A stretch of 64,000 nucleotides of DNA. Origin: Streptomyces sp. ITFR-21. Its GTDB lineage: Bacteria; Actinomycetota; Actinomycetes; Streptomycetales; Streptomycetaceae. The stretch spans positions 62,001-126,000 of the forward strand of contig NZ_CP134606.1 in the NCBI RefSeq assembly GCF_031844685.1, read 5' to 3'. Shown here piece by piece: positions 8,565 to 16,656 of this stretch; position 1 is the stretch's first letter, and each line of letters opens with the position of its first letter. Made by a program: the position numbers and the translations under genes. The notes under the pieces are model-generated. The model was not told where the DNA came from, did not search any database, and saw only the letters and a list, made by a program, of their open reading frames with translations.

Positions 8565-10403
8565 ATGAGGTGGAGTGCGGGATGGTACGGGGCCGCCGGG
8601 AGCGACCGGCGGCCCGCCGGAGGCCGGGCGGTCCCCGGCCTCGACAGCACGTGGACCTGTGGGTGGCCCGCCGCCCGGATCAGCGCGGTGGGCGACGGGC
8701 GGGCGGCGCTGGCGGTGATCGGCGAGTGCGGCGCCGACGAGGCCCAGCTCCGGGATGCGCTGCCGGTCGTACGGGCGAAGGGCTGGCGGGCGCTGACGCG
8801 CTGGCCCGGCTCATACCTCGCCGTCGCCCGCACCGGCGAGACATCGGCGGTGATCGGGGACCTGGCCGGGCAGCACCCGGTGTACTACCGGACCGACGCG
8901 GCCGGCACATGGTGGTCGACCGCCGCGTCCGCGCTCGCCGCGCTGGACGGCGCCCCCATCGACGTGACCGCGCTCGCCGCCCATCTCGCCTTCGGACAGC
9001 CCGACGTCCTCGCTGGCCGGAGCCTGTTCCGCGACGTTCGCCGGGTGCCCGGCGGGCATCTGCTCCTGCTCGGCCCGGGCGGGGCGGCGGTGGAGCGGTA
9101 CGAGCCGGTCTCCTCCCCGCGGGTGGACCTGCGCGCACAGGCGCCGGTGGTACGGGCCGCGCTCGCCGAGGCGGTCGCCGCCCGGATCGACGACCGGCCG
9201 GTCAGCACAGACCTGGCGGGGCTGGACTCCACCACGCTCGCGTGCCTGGCCGCCCAGCGCGGGCCGGTGGCCGCGGTGACGTTCGCCGACGAACGCCTGC
9301 ATGACGACGACCTCGCGTTCGCGGTCCGCACCGCGGCCACCGTGCCGGGGCTCATCCACCATACGGTCCCCGGCACCTTGGGCACCGTGTACTACGCGGG
9401 CCTTGGCGACCTGTCGGCCCTGCCGGTGACCGACGCCCCGAACGCGTACGTGGTGACCGCCTCGATCAAGCGGGCCGTCCTCGACACGGTCGCCGAGAAC
9501 ACCCCGGGCCCGGGGGTGCACTTCACCGGCGCGGCCGGCGACGCCGTCCTGTCCGCCCCCTCCTCCTACCTCGCGGATCTGCTGCGCGAACGGCGCCACC
9601 GCCGGGCCTTGCAGCACGCCCTGGCCCATGCCCGCCTGCGGCACACCTCCGCCTTCCACGTGCTCGCCCGCGTCCGCCCGGCCTCCAAGGTCGACCTGGT
9701 CGGGGCCTGGTGGCAGACGGCCGCCGAACTGCGCGGGCCCGCGCGGGACTGGATTCCCCAGGCCCAGCGCCCGCTCGCCTGGACGCCGCTGCTGGCCTCG
9801 GCGGACTGGATGACCCACGGAGCCCGGCTGATGCTCGCCTCCGCCCTGGACGAGGCCGCGGGCACGCTCACCGACGCGCCGGCCCGGCTGGCCGAGTGGT
9901 CCGACCGGCAGGACCTCGCGCGGGTCGGCGCGGACACCGCCGGGTTGCGGGCGCTCGCGCTCGCCGGGCACGGCATCGAGGTGGCCGCCCCGTTCCTGGA
10001 CAACGAGGTGATCCGGGCCTGCCTCGCCGTGCCCGCCGACGAGCGCGGCGCCCCCGGCGCCTACAAGCCGCTGCTGGACGCGGCGTTCACTGGCAGCGGC
10101 GTCTTGCCCGGCTTCGTGCTGGCCCGTACGACGAAGGGCGGGTTCAACGCCCTCGCGTACGCGGGCCTGCGCGACAACGCGCCGGTCCTCAAAGACCTGC
10201 TGGGGCCGTCGTCACAGCTGGCGGCGCTCGGGCTGGTCACCGAGCAGCCGGTCGCCGACGCGCTGGCCCGGGCCGCGGCCGGGCAGCCCACAGCCCAGGG
10301 CGCCCTGCACCTGGTGGTGGCCGCCGAGGTGTGGCTGCGGCAGCACGCCGCCGCCCGGGCGGCGGCGTGGGAGGAGGTGGGCGGCCGTGTGGCGGCTGCG
10401 TGA
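8565..10403 (+). CDS. lasso peptide cyclase (asparagine synthetase homologue)
   Basis: The 612-residue protein has an N-terminal glutaminase-like domain without the catalytic Cys2, followed by an ATP-using synthetase domain. The pyrophosphate loop is DLAGLDSTT (near residue 215), a variant of SGGxDS, and FTGAAGD (near 322) is a second nucleotide-site motif. Lasso cyclases adenylate the side-chain acid of Asp or Glu at position 7-9 and join it to the new N-terminus of residue 1. I chose ATG 8565 because GGGAGAGG lies just upstream; the longer frame from 8442 has no such site and a low-quality N-terminus. It follows the precursor by 156 bases and overlaps the next gene. Confidence 0.88.
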   Translation: MRWSAGWYGAAGSDRRPAGGRAVPGLDSTWTCGWPAARISAVGDGRAALAVIGECGADEAQLRDALPVVRAKGWRALTRWPGSYLAVARTGETSAVIGDLAGQHPVYYRTDAAGTWWSTAASALAALDGAPIDVTALAAHLAFGQPDVLAGRSLFRDVRRVPGGHLLLLGPGGAAVERYEPVSSPRVDLRAQAPVVRAALAEAVAARIDDRPVSTDLAGLDSTTLACLAAQRGPVAAVTFADERLHDDDLAFAVRTAATVPGLIHHTVPGTLGTVYYAGLGDLSALPVTDAPNAYVVTASIKRAVLDTVAENTPGPGVHFTGAAGDAVLSAPSSYLADLLRERRHRRALQHALAHARLRHTSAFHVLARVRPASKVDLVGAWWQTAAELRGPARDWIPQAQRPLAWTPLLASADWMTHGARLMLASALDEAAGTLTDAPARLAEWSDRQDLARVGADTAGLRALALAGHGIEVAAPFLDNEVIRACLAVPADERGAPGAYKPLLDAAFTGSGVLPGFVLARTTKGGFNALAYAGLRDNAPVLKDLLGPSSQLAALGLVTEQPVADALARAAAGQPTAQGALHLVVAAEVWLRQHAAARAAAWEEVGGRVAAA

Positions 10404-10689
10404 GGGCACCCACCCCGTGCTCACCGACGAGGGCGGCGCGATCCTCAGCGAACACACCGGCCGCTGGGCCTACCTGACGCCCACCGCGTCGGCCGCGGTG
10501 ATGCTCCTGCTCGCCTCCACCAGCCAGGAGGAGGCCGCCGGCCAGTACGCCGCCCGGTACGGCATCGGCGTGGAGCAGGCCGCCGCCGACGTCCGCACGG
10601 TCGCCGAGGCGCTGGCCGCTCAGGGCCTCGCCCTGGGCGGCCAGGCACCGGCCCGACCGCGCCGCCGCCGGTGGAGGTGGCGGCCGTGA
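10387..10689 (+). CDS. lasso peptide RRE protein (PqqD-like, B1)
   Basis: This is a 100-residue PqqD-like protein whose start (GTG) overlaps the end of the cyclase gene by 17 bases. The N-terminal part (LREGTHPVLTDEGGAILSE) is the beta-rich part of a RiPP recognition element, followed by helices (ASAAVMLLLASTSQEEAA). In split lasso systems this protein binds the leader Tyr-x-x-Pro motif and delivers the precursor to the B2 protease. The C-terminal tail is Arg-rich (PRRRRWRWRP) and runs into the B2 start. Overlapping genes suggest translational coupling. Confidence 0.85.
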   Translation: MWRLREGTHPVLTDEGGAILSEHTGRWAYLTPTASAAVMLLLASTSQEEAAGQYAARYGIGVEQAAADVRTVAEALAAQGLALGGQAPARPRRRRWRWRP

Positions 10690-11108
10690 CCAGCATGGAG
10701 GCGTACTCCACCGTCCGCACCGGCACCTTCGGTGAGCGGCTGGCCGCCGCGGCCGGGTTCGCTCTCGCCCTGGTGCTGCTGCGGCTGCCGTTCAGGCACG
10801 CGGTCAGGGCCGCCCGTCTTGCCCGGCGCCGGGGCCGGCGCGAGCTGGACGCGGCCCGGGCCGAGGTCCTGGTCGGTGCCGTCCGGCACACCGCCCGCTT
10901 TTGGCCGGGCCGGGCCGCCTGCATGGAGACCTCCCTCGGGGCCGTGCTCGCCGCCGCCCTGCTCGGCCGCCGCCTCGACTGGCACCTGGGGGCCCGGTTC
11001 GCCCCGCCTCCGGTCGAGTACCACGCCTGGGCCGAACTACCCGGCCACGGCCCCGTCGGCGAGTACACCGCCGCCGGATGGCACCACCACACCGCCCTGA
11101 CGATCTGA
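10686..11108 (+). CDS. lasso peptide leader peptidase (transglutaminase-like, B2)
   Basis: The 140-residue protein starts at GTG 10686, overlapping the preceding stop in GTGA; GTG 10671 is an alternative. A hydrophobic helix near residues 15-32 (AAAAGFALALVLLRLP) is typical of these proteins. The papain-like catalytic Cys is in GRAACMETSLG and the His in YHAWAEL. The third acidic residue would be the Glu in PVGEYT, where Asp is common. It cleaves the leader after Leu25 in concert with the RRE protein. The order precursor-cyclase-B1-B2 is the usual actinobacterial one. Confidence 0.85.
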   Translation: MTSMEAYSTVRTGTFGERLAAAAGFALALVLLRLPFRHAVRAARLARRRGRRELDAARAEVLVGAVRHTARFWPGRAACMETSLGAVLAAALLGRRLDWHLGARFAPPPVEYHAWAELPGHGPVGEYTAAGWHHHTALTI

Positions 11109-11198
11109 CCCCGCCGACGAGCTGCCGGGCGCGTGTCCTTCACCCGCCCGGAGCAGTTGTCGCATACGAGTGCCCCAAGCCCCTTGAAGGAGTGAGCA

Positions 11199-12209
11199 GT
11201 GACCGCCGTCGCCGACGCCGCCACGACTGTCCCCGAACGCCACTACACCCACCACGACGGCCGCGGCGCCACCCCGCACCGCTCCAACCCGGCCGTGATC
11301 CACCGCGAGCTCACCACCCTCGACGTCCAGGCGGGCATGAACGTCGCCGAGTTCGGCACCGGCTCCGGCTACTCCGGCGCGCTGCTCGCCGAGCTCGTCG
11401 GCCCCACCGGCGCGGTGACCAGCCTCGACATCGACGCCTACCTCGTGCGCTGGGCGAACCTCATCCACCACGAGCGCGGCCTCGACCACATTCGCTGCCA
11501 CGTCGCCGACGGCACCGCCGGCTTCCCCGAGCGGGCCCCGTACGACCGGATGATGGCCTGGTGCACCCCGCCGCTGCTACCGAAGGCGTGGGTGGACCAG
11601 GTCGCCGACGGCGGCCTGATCGTCGCCCCACTGCCGATCGCGACCGTGCCCAACATGACGGTGGTCGCCAAGATCCGCGTGGTCGGCGGCGAGCCGGTCG
11701 TGGAGGCGGTGTTCACCGGCGGGTACATCGAGGCGACCGGCTCCCCGAAGGACAACCTCGACCTGCCGGGCCGGTGGGTGGACTGGGAGATGCGCACCCC
11801 TGCCCCGTCGTGGATCTCCATCGCCTGGCGCGGGCGCGACGACCGCCTCCACACCGGCGCCCGTACCGCGCTCGCCCGCCTACTCAAGGACGCCCACACC
11901 GAGCCCTACGGCGGCGGCGAACTCGACTGGCCGTCCTGGCGGACCTTCGCCGCCACCCAGGCCGACCCGCAGCTCACCATGGCGGGCCTGAGCCCGGACC
12001 TGTGGGCCATCGGGCACTCCACCGCGACGACGGCCGCCGTCCTCCAGCAGGACGGCACGATCCTCGCCGACCGCCCCGACTCCCCGTCCCTCGCGATCCT
12101 GCGCGACTGGCTGACCGCCTGGGAGACCGCCGGCTGCCCCGCGCCCGAGACCTACACGCCCGCCCTCGCCCCGGGCGCGGAGGGTTGGCATCTGCGCCTG
12201 ACCCGGTAG
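11199..12209 (+). CDS. PIMT-like methyltransferase of the lasso cluster
   Basis: The 336-residue protein begins at GTG 11199 behind GAAGGAG. SAM motif I is NVAEFGTGSGYSGALL (near residues 47-62), followed by the acidic-loop strand GAVTSLDIDAY. The C-terminal third is an extension not found in housekeeping PIMT. In known clusters of this class the enzyme methyl-esterifies the Asp of the DTAD segment in the threaded ring, and the ester collapses to an aspartimide. Here the substrate would be Asp6 of the core. It is the last gene before a strong terminator. Confidence 0.85.
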   Translation: MTAVADAATTVPERHYTHHDGRGATPHRSNPAVIHRELTTLDVQAGMNVAEFGTGSGYSGALLAELVGPTGAVTSLDIDAYLVRWANLIHHERGLDHIRCHVADGTAGFPERAPYDRMMAWCTPPLLPKAWVDQVADGGLIVAPLPIATVPNMTVVAKIRVVGGEPVVEAVFTGGYIEATGSPKDNLDLPGRWVDWEMRTPAPSWISIAWRGRDDRLHTGARTALARLLKDAHTEPYGGGELDWPSWRTFAATQADPQLTMAGLSPDLWAIGHSTATTAAVLQQDGTILADRPDSPSLAILRDWLTAWETAGCPAPETYTPALAPGAEGWHLRLTR

Positions 12210-12232
12210 AACCCGGAAGGCCCTGCGGACTC

Positions 12233-12275
12233 AGGGGCCCGGGCGGGGAGCGTGACGGCCCCCGCCCGGGCCCCT
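12233..12275 (+). terminator. strong hairpin terminator after the lasso operon
   Basis: A perfect 16-bp inverted repeat (12233-12248 with 12260-12275, arm starting AGGGGCCCGGGCGGGG) encloses an 11-base loop. It begins 23 bases after the methyltransferase stop. There is no T-run, as is usual for Streptomyces terminators. Confidence 0.8.
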
Positions 12276-12503
12276 GGCAACCTCCACTGTGCGCCTATCA
12301 GGTCTGCCCGCTGCACCGGGGAACTTCGCCGATATCCGTGATCGCTGTACGCCATCGCCTCTACCGTCCAGCCCGACATGTGATCACAGGGGTGTGCGGA
12401 AGGGGCCGAACAGTGGGGCGGGATCTGGGCCTGGACGGGGTGGTGGGCCACTTCACCCTGTGAGGGGCCTCGCATTTTCCGGACAGTGATCTGACAGTTT
12501 ATT

Positions 12504-13394
12504 TCACGCGGCTATACGAAACTCCATGTATTCGGCGTGAACTTCTCGCGGTGGGCGGTATCCGACAGCCGAGTGGAGGCGTTTGTGATTGTACCAGAGT
12601 TCGATGTATCGGGTGATGTCCTGTCGGGCGTCCTCTCGGGTCGGGTACGTCACGCGGGAAACCCGCTCGTTCTTCAGAGCGCCGAAGAATGATTCCGCCA
12701 TCGCGTTATCCCAGCAGACGCCGGTACGTCCGGATGACCGGCGGAGTCCGAACTGTTTCAGCGTCGCCGCGAGCTCGGCGGACATGTAGTTCGATCCGCG
12801 ATCGGAGTGGAATATTGCACCGTCGGCGAGTTTCCTGTTCCGCGCCGCGTTGCGGATGGCCTGGGATATGAGAGGAGTTTGGTAGTGGTCGTCCATCGCG
12901 TAGCCGATGACTTCCTTCGTGCAGCAGTCGATGACGGTCGCGAGATAAAGCCATCCTTCTCCGGTTTTTACGTAGGTTATGTCGCCGACGAGTTTTTCGC
13001 CGGGCGCGTCGGCGGTGAAGTTCCGGCTGACAAGGTCCGGCACGTCGCTGGCTGCGGCCTGGGTGAGCGACCACCGCTTCGGCTTGGGCTGGCAGGGCAC
13101 CAGACCCAGCTCACGCATCAGCAGGCGGACCAGCTCCAGGCCGGCGGGGCGGCCCCAGCGGACGAGCTGGGCGTGGACGCGCCGGTATCCGTAGGTGCTG
13201 TCCGACATGTCGAATGCCTTCTTGATGAGCAGTTTCAATTCCTCGCGCCGCTGGGCTGTGGCAGAATCCGGGCGGTTCCGCCATTCGTAATAGCCGGACT
13301 TGGACACGTCGAGCCGTTCACACATGAACTCGACGGGATGCGCGTACTCCGTGGTGTCGAGCCGCATCGTTTCGATGAACTCGTACCTGCTCAC
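12504..13394 (-). CDS. IS3-family transposase OrfB (DDE integrase domain)
   Basis: The 296-residue protein starts at GTG 13394. It begins with the HTH_21-type region (SKSGYYEWRNR...YGYRRVHAQL) and continues into an rve integrase core. The DDE triad is visible in VGDITYVKT, FHSDRGSNY and DNAMAESFFGALKNE. The C-terminal YNHKRLHSAVGYRPP is characteristic of the family. In intact relatives OrfA and OrfB are fused by a -1 frameshift. This copy of OrfB appears complete. Confidence 0.9.
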   Translation of the reverse strand: MSRYEFIETMRLDTTEYAHPVEFMCERLDVSKSGYYEWRNRPDSATAQRREELKLLIKKAFDMSDSTYGYRRVHAQLVRWGRPAGLELVRLLMRELGLVPCQPKPKRWSLTQAAASDVPDLVSRNFTADAPGEKLVGDITYVKTGEGWLYLATVIDCCTKEVIGYAMDDHYQTPLISQAIRNAARNRKLADGAIFHSDRGSNYMSAELAATLKQFGLRRSSGRTGVCWDNAMAESFFGALKNERVSRVTYPTREDARQDITRYIELWYNHKRLHSAVGYRPPREVHAEYMEFRIAA

Positions 13395-13683
13395 TACCGG
13401 GGATCCTTCGCGAAGTACGCCGCACATTTTTCAGGAAGACGTTCTCCATCTCCAGTTCACGGATACGCCGGTCCTGTTCCTTCAGGCGTGCCCGCTCATC
13501 CAGCGTCAACGGCGAACCTGCCGCTGGCTCGTTCTGCTTCTGGTACTTCTTCACCCAGCCCCGGAGCGTCTCCGGGTTCAATTCGAGCTCGCGGGCCGTC
13601 TCAGAGATGGTCCTACTGGACTGGAGTGCGACCCGGACAGCTTCCTCACGGAACTCCGGGGTGTACTTACTGGGTGGCGCCAC
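13318..13683 (-). pseudogene. IS3-family OrfA with a one-base lesion near its end
   Basis: OrfA begins MAPPSKYTPEFREEAV, has the HTH_Tnp_1 helix-turn-helix and a leucine-zipper-like region (RLKEQDRRIRELEMENVFLK). The expected ending (KKCAAYFAKDPR then stop) lies in the adjacent frame right after ENVFLK. The A-run CTGAAAAATGTG is one A short of keeping that frame. The current frame therefore reads on for about 40 unrelated residues to 13318. This could be mutation, assembly error, or the frameshift site itself. Confidence 0.65.
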
Positions 13684-13747
13684 TTCGTGCTTCCTCGTTT
13701 CCTTGACAGGACAACCCTATTGGGTCCCTGTCCGGAAGCTTAGGGGC

Positions 13748-14093
13748 ACCTCACTGAACAGCGACGAGGCGGGCTGGTTACGGAACAAGACCGGGGCATC
13801 CACAGCATGAAATCTCGGGCATCCTCACGGACCGCTCGATCCCAGTCTGCTACGCCGATCGCTGCAAGAAACCGCCACCACCGCAGGAGGTCATGTCCGT
13901 AAGAACGCAGCGTTGAGGGAGGGCGCCCTGCCGCCAGCAGGTCCTGCAAGAAGACCTGGGCTGGCTCGACCCGGCGCCCAAGTCCGTACTCCAAGCAGTA
14001 CGGCTCCCAGGGATCGCCCGTCTTCAACAGCCGACCTATCGCAGGCACCTCAAGGCGCCTCAGATCTCGCTCTGGTACCCCTGTATCGTCCAC
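13748..14093 (-). pseudogene. N-terminal fragment of a tyrosine recombinase/integrase
   Basis: From GTG 14093 on the minus strand the frame codes the SAM-like core-binding domain of a phage-type integrase (RPPSTLRSYGHDLLRWWRF, then LAAIGVADWDRAVREDARDF). The frame then degenerates near 13800 and is cut at 13747 by the IS3-family element. The catalytic domain (R...HxxR...Y) is not found on the other side of the element. This was probably the integrase of a lost integrative element. Confidence 0.65.
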
Positions 14094-14615
14094 GGCCGGA
14101 ACTTAGCAGATCATGCGCGAAGCGTAGTGAGAACGGGCGCCGACGCTTCCTCCTTCATGTACCGGTTGCATGGCCTGACACCTGCAGCGGAGCTGGGATG
14201 CGGCGCCGGGCCGAGGCCGTCCCCGTGCGGGAGCTCGCCGGGTCTCGGCCGGCCGGGTCTGGGGGCCTGCCGCCTCGACGCGGGGTTCGCGGGCTGGCTG
14301 GGCGAGGCGGGGGGCGATGCTCTGCGTGGGACGGGACCGATGCCCGCTGCAGCTCGGCGGCCGGATATACGGTGATGCACTGCCGGGGGACGGCCTGCCG
14401 GCCGGCGAAGCGCTCCGCCCGGTAGGCCCGGCCCGGGCGCGGAGAACGCGGCGCCCCTCCCGAATTGCAGTCGGGAGGGGCGCCGTGTCTGCAGGGCCGC
14501 TGCCCCCGGCCGCTCCCCGCGGGGGCGGGGAGCGTTCAGCCCACGGAATTGGGGATAGGGGTCATCTCCGCAGGTCGGGGAGTGCGTGCGCCGGGTGGGT
14601 GGACGGGCCGTCAGC
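14094..14615. other. intergenic stretch without a supported gene
   Basis: No frame here shows convincing protein-like composition or a ribosome binding site. The only clear structure is the long hairpin at 14449-14485. Confidence 0.5.
14449..14485. terminator. perfect 15-bp hairpin, probable bidirectional terminator
   Basis: The arms CGGCGCCCCTCCCGA (14449-14463) and its complement (14471-14485) enclose a 7-base loop (ATTGCAG). It lies about 130 bases beyond the stop of the minus-strand gene ending at 14616 and is well placed to end that operon. Confidence 0.7.
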
Positions 14616-15470
14616 TCACGCCGGGGGGGTGCCTTCGGTCCGGGTGCGGGGGCGTCCGCCGCCGACACCGCGCCCGGGGCGGGCGCCGGCGCGGGCGACG
14701 ATCTGCGCGGCGCTGTACCGGGCCTCGGCTTTCCCGGAGGGGCCGGGTTCGTACCGGGTGTCGATGTCCCAGCGGGACATCTGCTTGCGGACGGAACCGG
14801 GGTCGATACCGAGGTGGGCGGCGACCTGCTGGGTACTCATCCACCCCGCCTGGGCTGCCCCTTCGGTGTCCGTGGCCGCGTCCGGCCAGAGCTTCGCCAG
14901 CGCGGTCTCGGCCTCCCTGGCGCGCTGGGCGGCCTGCCAGGCGGCCTGGGCGGCCTGCTCCGCTGCCCGCCGGGTGTGGCGGACGGTCTCCTGTCGATCG
15001 TGGACGGCCTGCTCCCACTCGGCGAGGACCGGCTGCACGTGGGGCCACAGCTCGGCCGTGATGGTCAGGCCGCGGGGCTCGGCGGTCGTGCCCGTGGTGC
15101 TGGTGATGGTGACGGCGGCGATGCGCAGGCGCTGGGACTCGCTGAGGCGGCTGGCCCCGGTGATCTCCACGGTGACCCCGCCGCGCCGCCAGACCGCGGG
15201 CGTGCCCAGCGGACGGTCGGCGGTTATGGCCGCGGTCACCTCAGCGGTGAACCGGTCCGCGGCGGTGTCGGTGTCGGTGTCGTCGGGCAGGCTGTGCCGG
15301 TCGACGGCAGCCCAGAACTCATCGGAAGGGATGTCGTCTATGTGCACCGGCCCGTACCGGGTGCGGAGCTCGACGGCGAGGGCCTCGATGTCGTAGTCGT
15401 CCGCGCTGTCGCCAAGCGCGATGCTGATCGCGTACTGGGTCTCGTCGTCGGTGACGGGGTCCGCTGCCAT
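14616..15470 (-). CDS. hypothetical protein with C-terminal helix-turn-helix
   Basis: The 284-residue protein has an acidic N-terminus (VTDDETQYAISIALGDSADD). A central Ala-rich helix (RRAAEQAAQAAWQAAQRARE, about residues 165-190) is probably a coiled coil. A C-terminal HTH follows (MSTQQVAAHLGIDPGSVRKQ, then WDIDTRYEPGPSG). It starts one base after the stop of the upstream HTH gene (TGACATG), so the two are translationally coupled. A role in regulation or control of a mobile element is plausible, but I do not recognise the family. Confidence 0.6.
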   Translation of the reverse strand: MAADPVTDDETQYAISIALGDSADDYDIEALAVELRTRYGPVHIDDIPSDEFWAAVDRHSLPDDTDTDTAADRFTAEVTAAITADRPLGTPAVWRRGGVTVEITGASRLSESQRLRIAAVTITSTTGTTAEPRGLTITAELWPHVQPVLAEWEQAVHDRQETVRHTRRAAEQAAQAAWQAAQRAREAETALAKLWPDAATDTEGAAQAGWMSTQQVAAHLGIDPGSVRKQMSRWDIDTRYEPGPSGKAEARYSAAQIVARAGARPGRGVGGGRPRTRTEGTPPA

Positions 15471-15471
15471 G

Positions 15472-16085
15472 TCAGTAGTCCTCTCGCAGGCTGCTGATGT
15501 AGGTGGACGCGTCGGCTTTGGTGAGCTGCTCGATGCCGGCGCGGTCGGTGGGTCCGGTCATGAAGCCGCCGCCGTCGCCGCTGCGGCGGCGCTGGGCGAG
15601 CAGGCTGAGGATGTGGTCGACCTGGCGGGGGTGGCCAGGTTCACGGCCCGCTGCGCCTGGGCCCGGTCCTCGGCGTCCTGGGCGCGCAGGGCGATGTCGG
15701 TCAGCCGGTCGTCCAGCCAGCGGCGGGACCGGCCGGTGAAGGGGCGGTAGCGGCCCATCCCCTGCGCGTCGGAGCCGAGCGCGTCGAGGATCTGCTGCAC
15801 GGTGATGCCGCTGGCGACCAGGCGGTTGAGGTCGGCGGCCTCGGGGTGGTCGCGGTCCCAGGGAAGCGCGGCGGCGGGTTCGGTCATGGGGGTGGCCTTC
15901 CGGGTACGGCGCATCGCGGCGATGGCGATGCGGTGGGCGAGAGAGGCGGCATCGACGGTCCACCGGCGGCCGGCCTTCTGTGCGGCGATCACGCCGGTCC
16001 GGCACCAGGTGCGGATCGTGGCGGTGGTCACGCCGGCCTGGAGCGCGGCTGCGGTGGTATCCATCGGGGTCCTCCCTCTCGACAT
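15472..16085 (-). pseudogene. HTH DNA-binding protein gene with a frame lesion (MerR/excisionase-like N-terminus)
   Basis: The N-terminus contains a helix-turn-helix with a wing-like turn (AGVTTATIRTWCRTGVIAAQ, then KAGRRWTVD), as in MerR-type or excisionase-like proteins. The frame is good to about residue 150 (RAVNLATP). Coding quality then moves to the next frame, which reads RQVDHILSLLAQRRR and ends KADASTYISSLREDY at 15472. One extra C in the C-run near 15630 would join them into about 204 residues. If the lesion is a sequencing error the gene is intact. A perfect palindrome lies immediately upstream. Confidence 0.55.
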
Positions 16086-16087
16086 CC

Positions 16088-16117
16088 CTAACTATGCCCC
16101 ATGTGGGGCATAGTTAG
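16088..16117. promoter_or_regulatory. 30-base palindromic operator
   Basis: The arms CTAACTATGCCCCA (16088-16101) and its exact complement (16104-16117) are separated by TG. The site is directly upstream of the HTH operon (starts at or near 16085-16062) and is AT-richer than its surroundings. The most natural reading is an autoregulatory operator overlapping the promoter; binding by the HTH protein is inferred. Confidence 0.65.
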
Positions 16118-16656
16118 CAAGAGGTGGCCCCCGCCGGACGACGACTGGGAGCTTCCCCCCGGCCGAAGACCAGGGCGCCAGCCCGCTGGCGTCCGCCGGC
16201 ACCGGCGTCCCGCTGGCCTGCCGGGACCGGGACGAGGTGCAGCGCGCGTCCGAGCTCACCCTGCTGGGCGCGGCCAGCGGCGCAAGGTACGTGGGCCGTG
16301 CGGCGGCTTCGATGGCACGCGGTCAAGGTTCGACGGCAGAGGACACGATCCTCCTGCCCCGGATGCTCGGACAGGACGCCACCGGGTCGTGGTCGGCGTG
16401 CTGCGCCGGGTGCAGCGGGACGGCGGCTGGCGGTACGTCGTGGAGCTGTGCCGCTGCGCCAGCACGCGCAGGCCGTTGCCCACGCCGCTGTTCGCTCCCT
16501 GCCCGCGCCCCGGTGAGCCCCGTACGGGCGGGGGCGAGGGCCCCGGCCCGTACGACGGCGCCCCGCCTGCGGCTATTAGTGCTGCCGGGGCGGGGGCGCT
16601 GCGCGTCGTACCCGCGCGGTCGGAGGGGCCTGCGCCGAGCGGTGTCGGGGTGCCGG
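16118..16656. other. intergenic stretch with degraded coding traces
   Basis: There is no complete gene. Short protein-like stretches occur in different plus-strand frames (for example ASELTLLGAASGARYVGRAA near 16240 and VGVLRRVQRDGGWRYVVELC near 16390), suggesting a decayed gene. No start or ribosome binding site supports any one of them. Confidence 0.4.

Larger units (their letters stand above)
12467..13747 (-). mobile_element. IS3-family insertion sequence
   Basis: The element of about 1.28 kb carries orfA and orfB on the minus strand. Imperfect terminal repeats share TTCCGGACAG near both ends: inward from 12467 (GCCTCGCATTTTCCGGACAG) and inward from 13747 (GCCCCTAAGCTTCCGGACAG). Exact ends and target duplication are uncertain. 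The element cuts a tyrosine integrase gene whose N-terminal part remains at 13748-14093. OrfA carries a frame lesion, so it may be inactive. Confidence 0.75.

Noticed and set aside
13318..13683. Treating OrfA as fully intact
   Set aside because: The expected KKCAAYFAKDPR ending is out of frame, so the long tail is not family-like.
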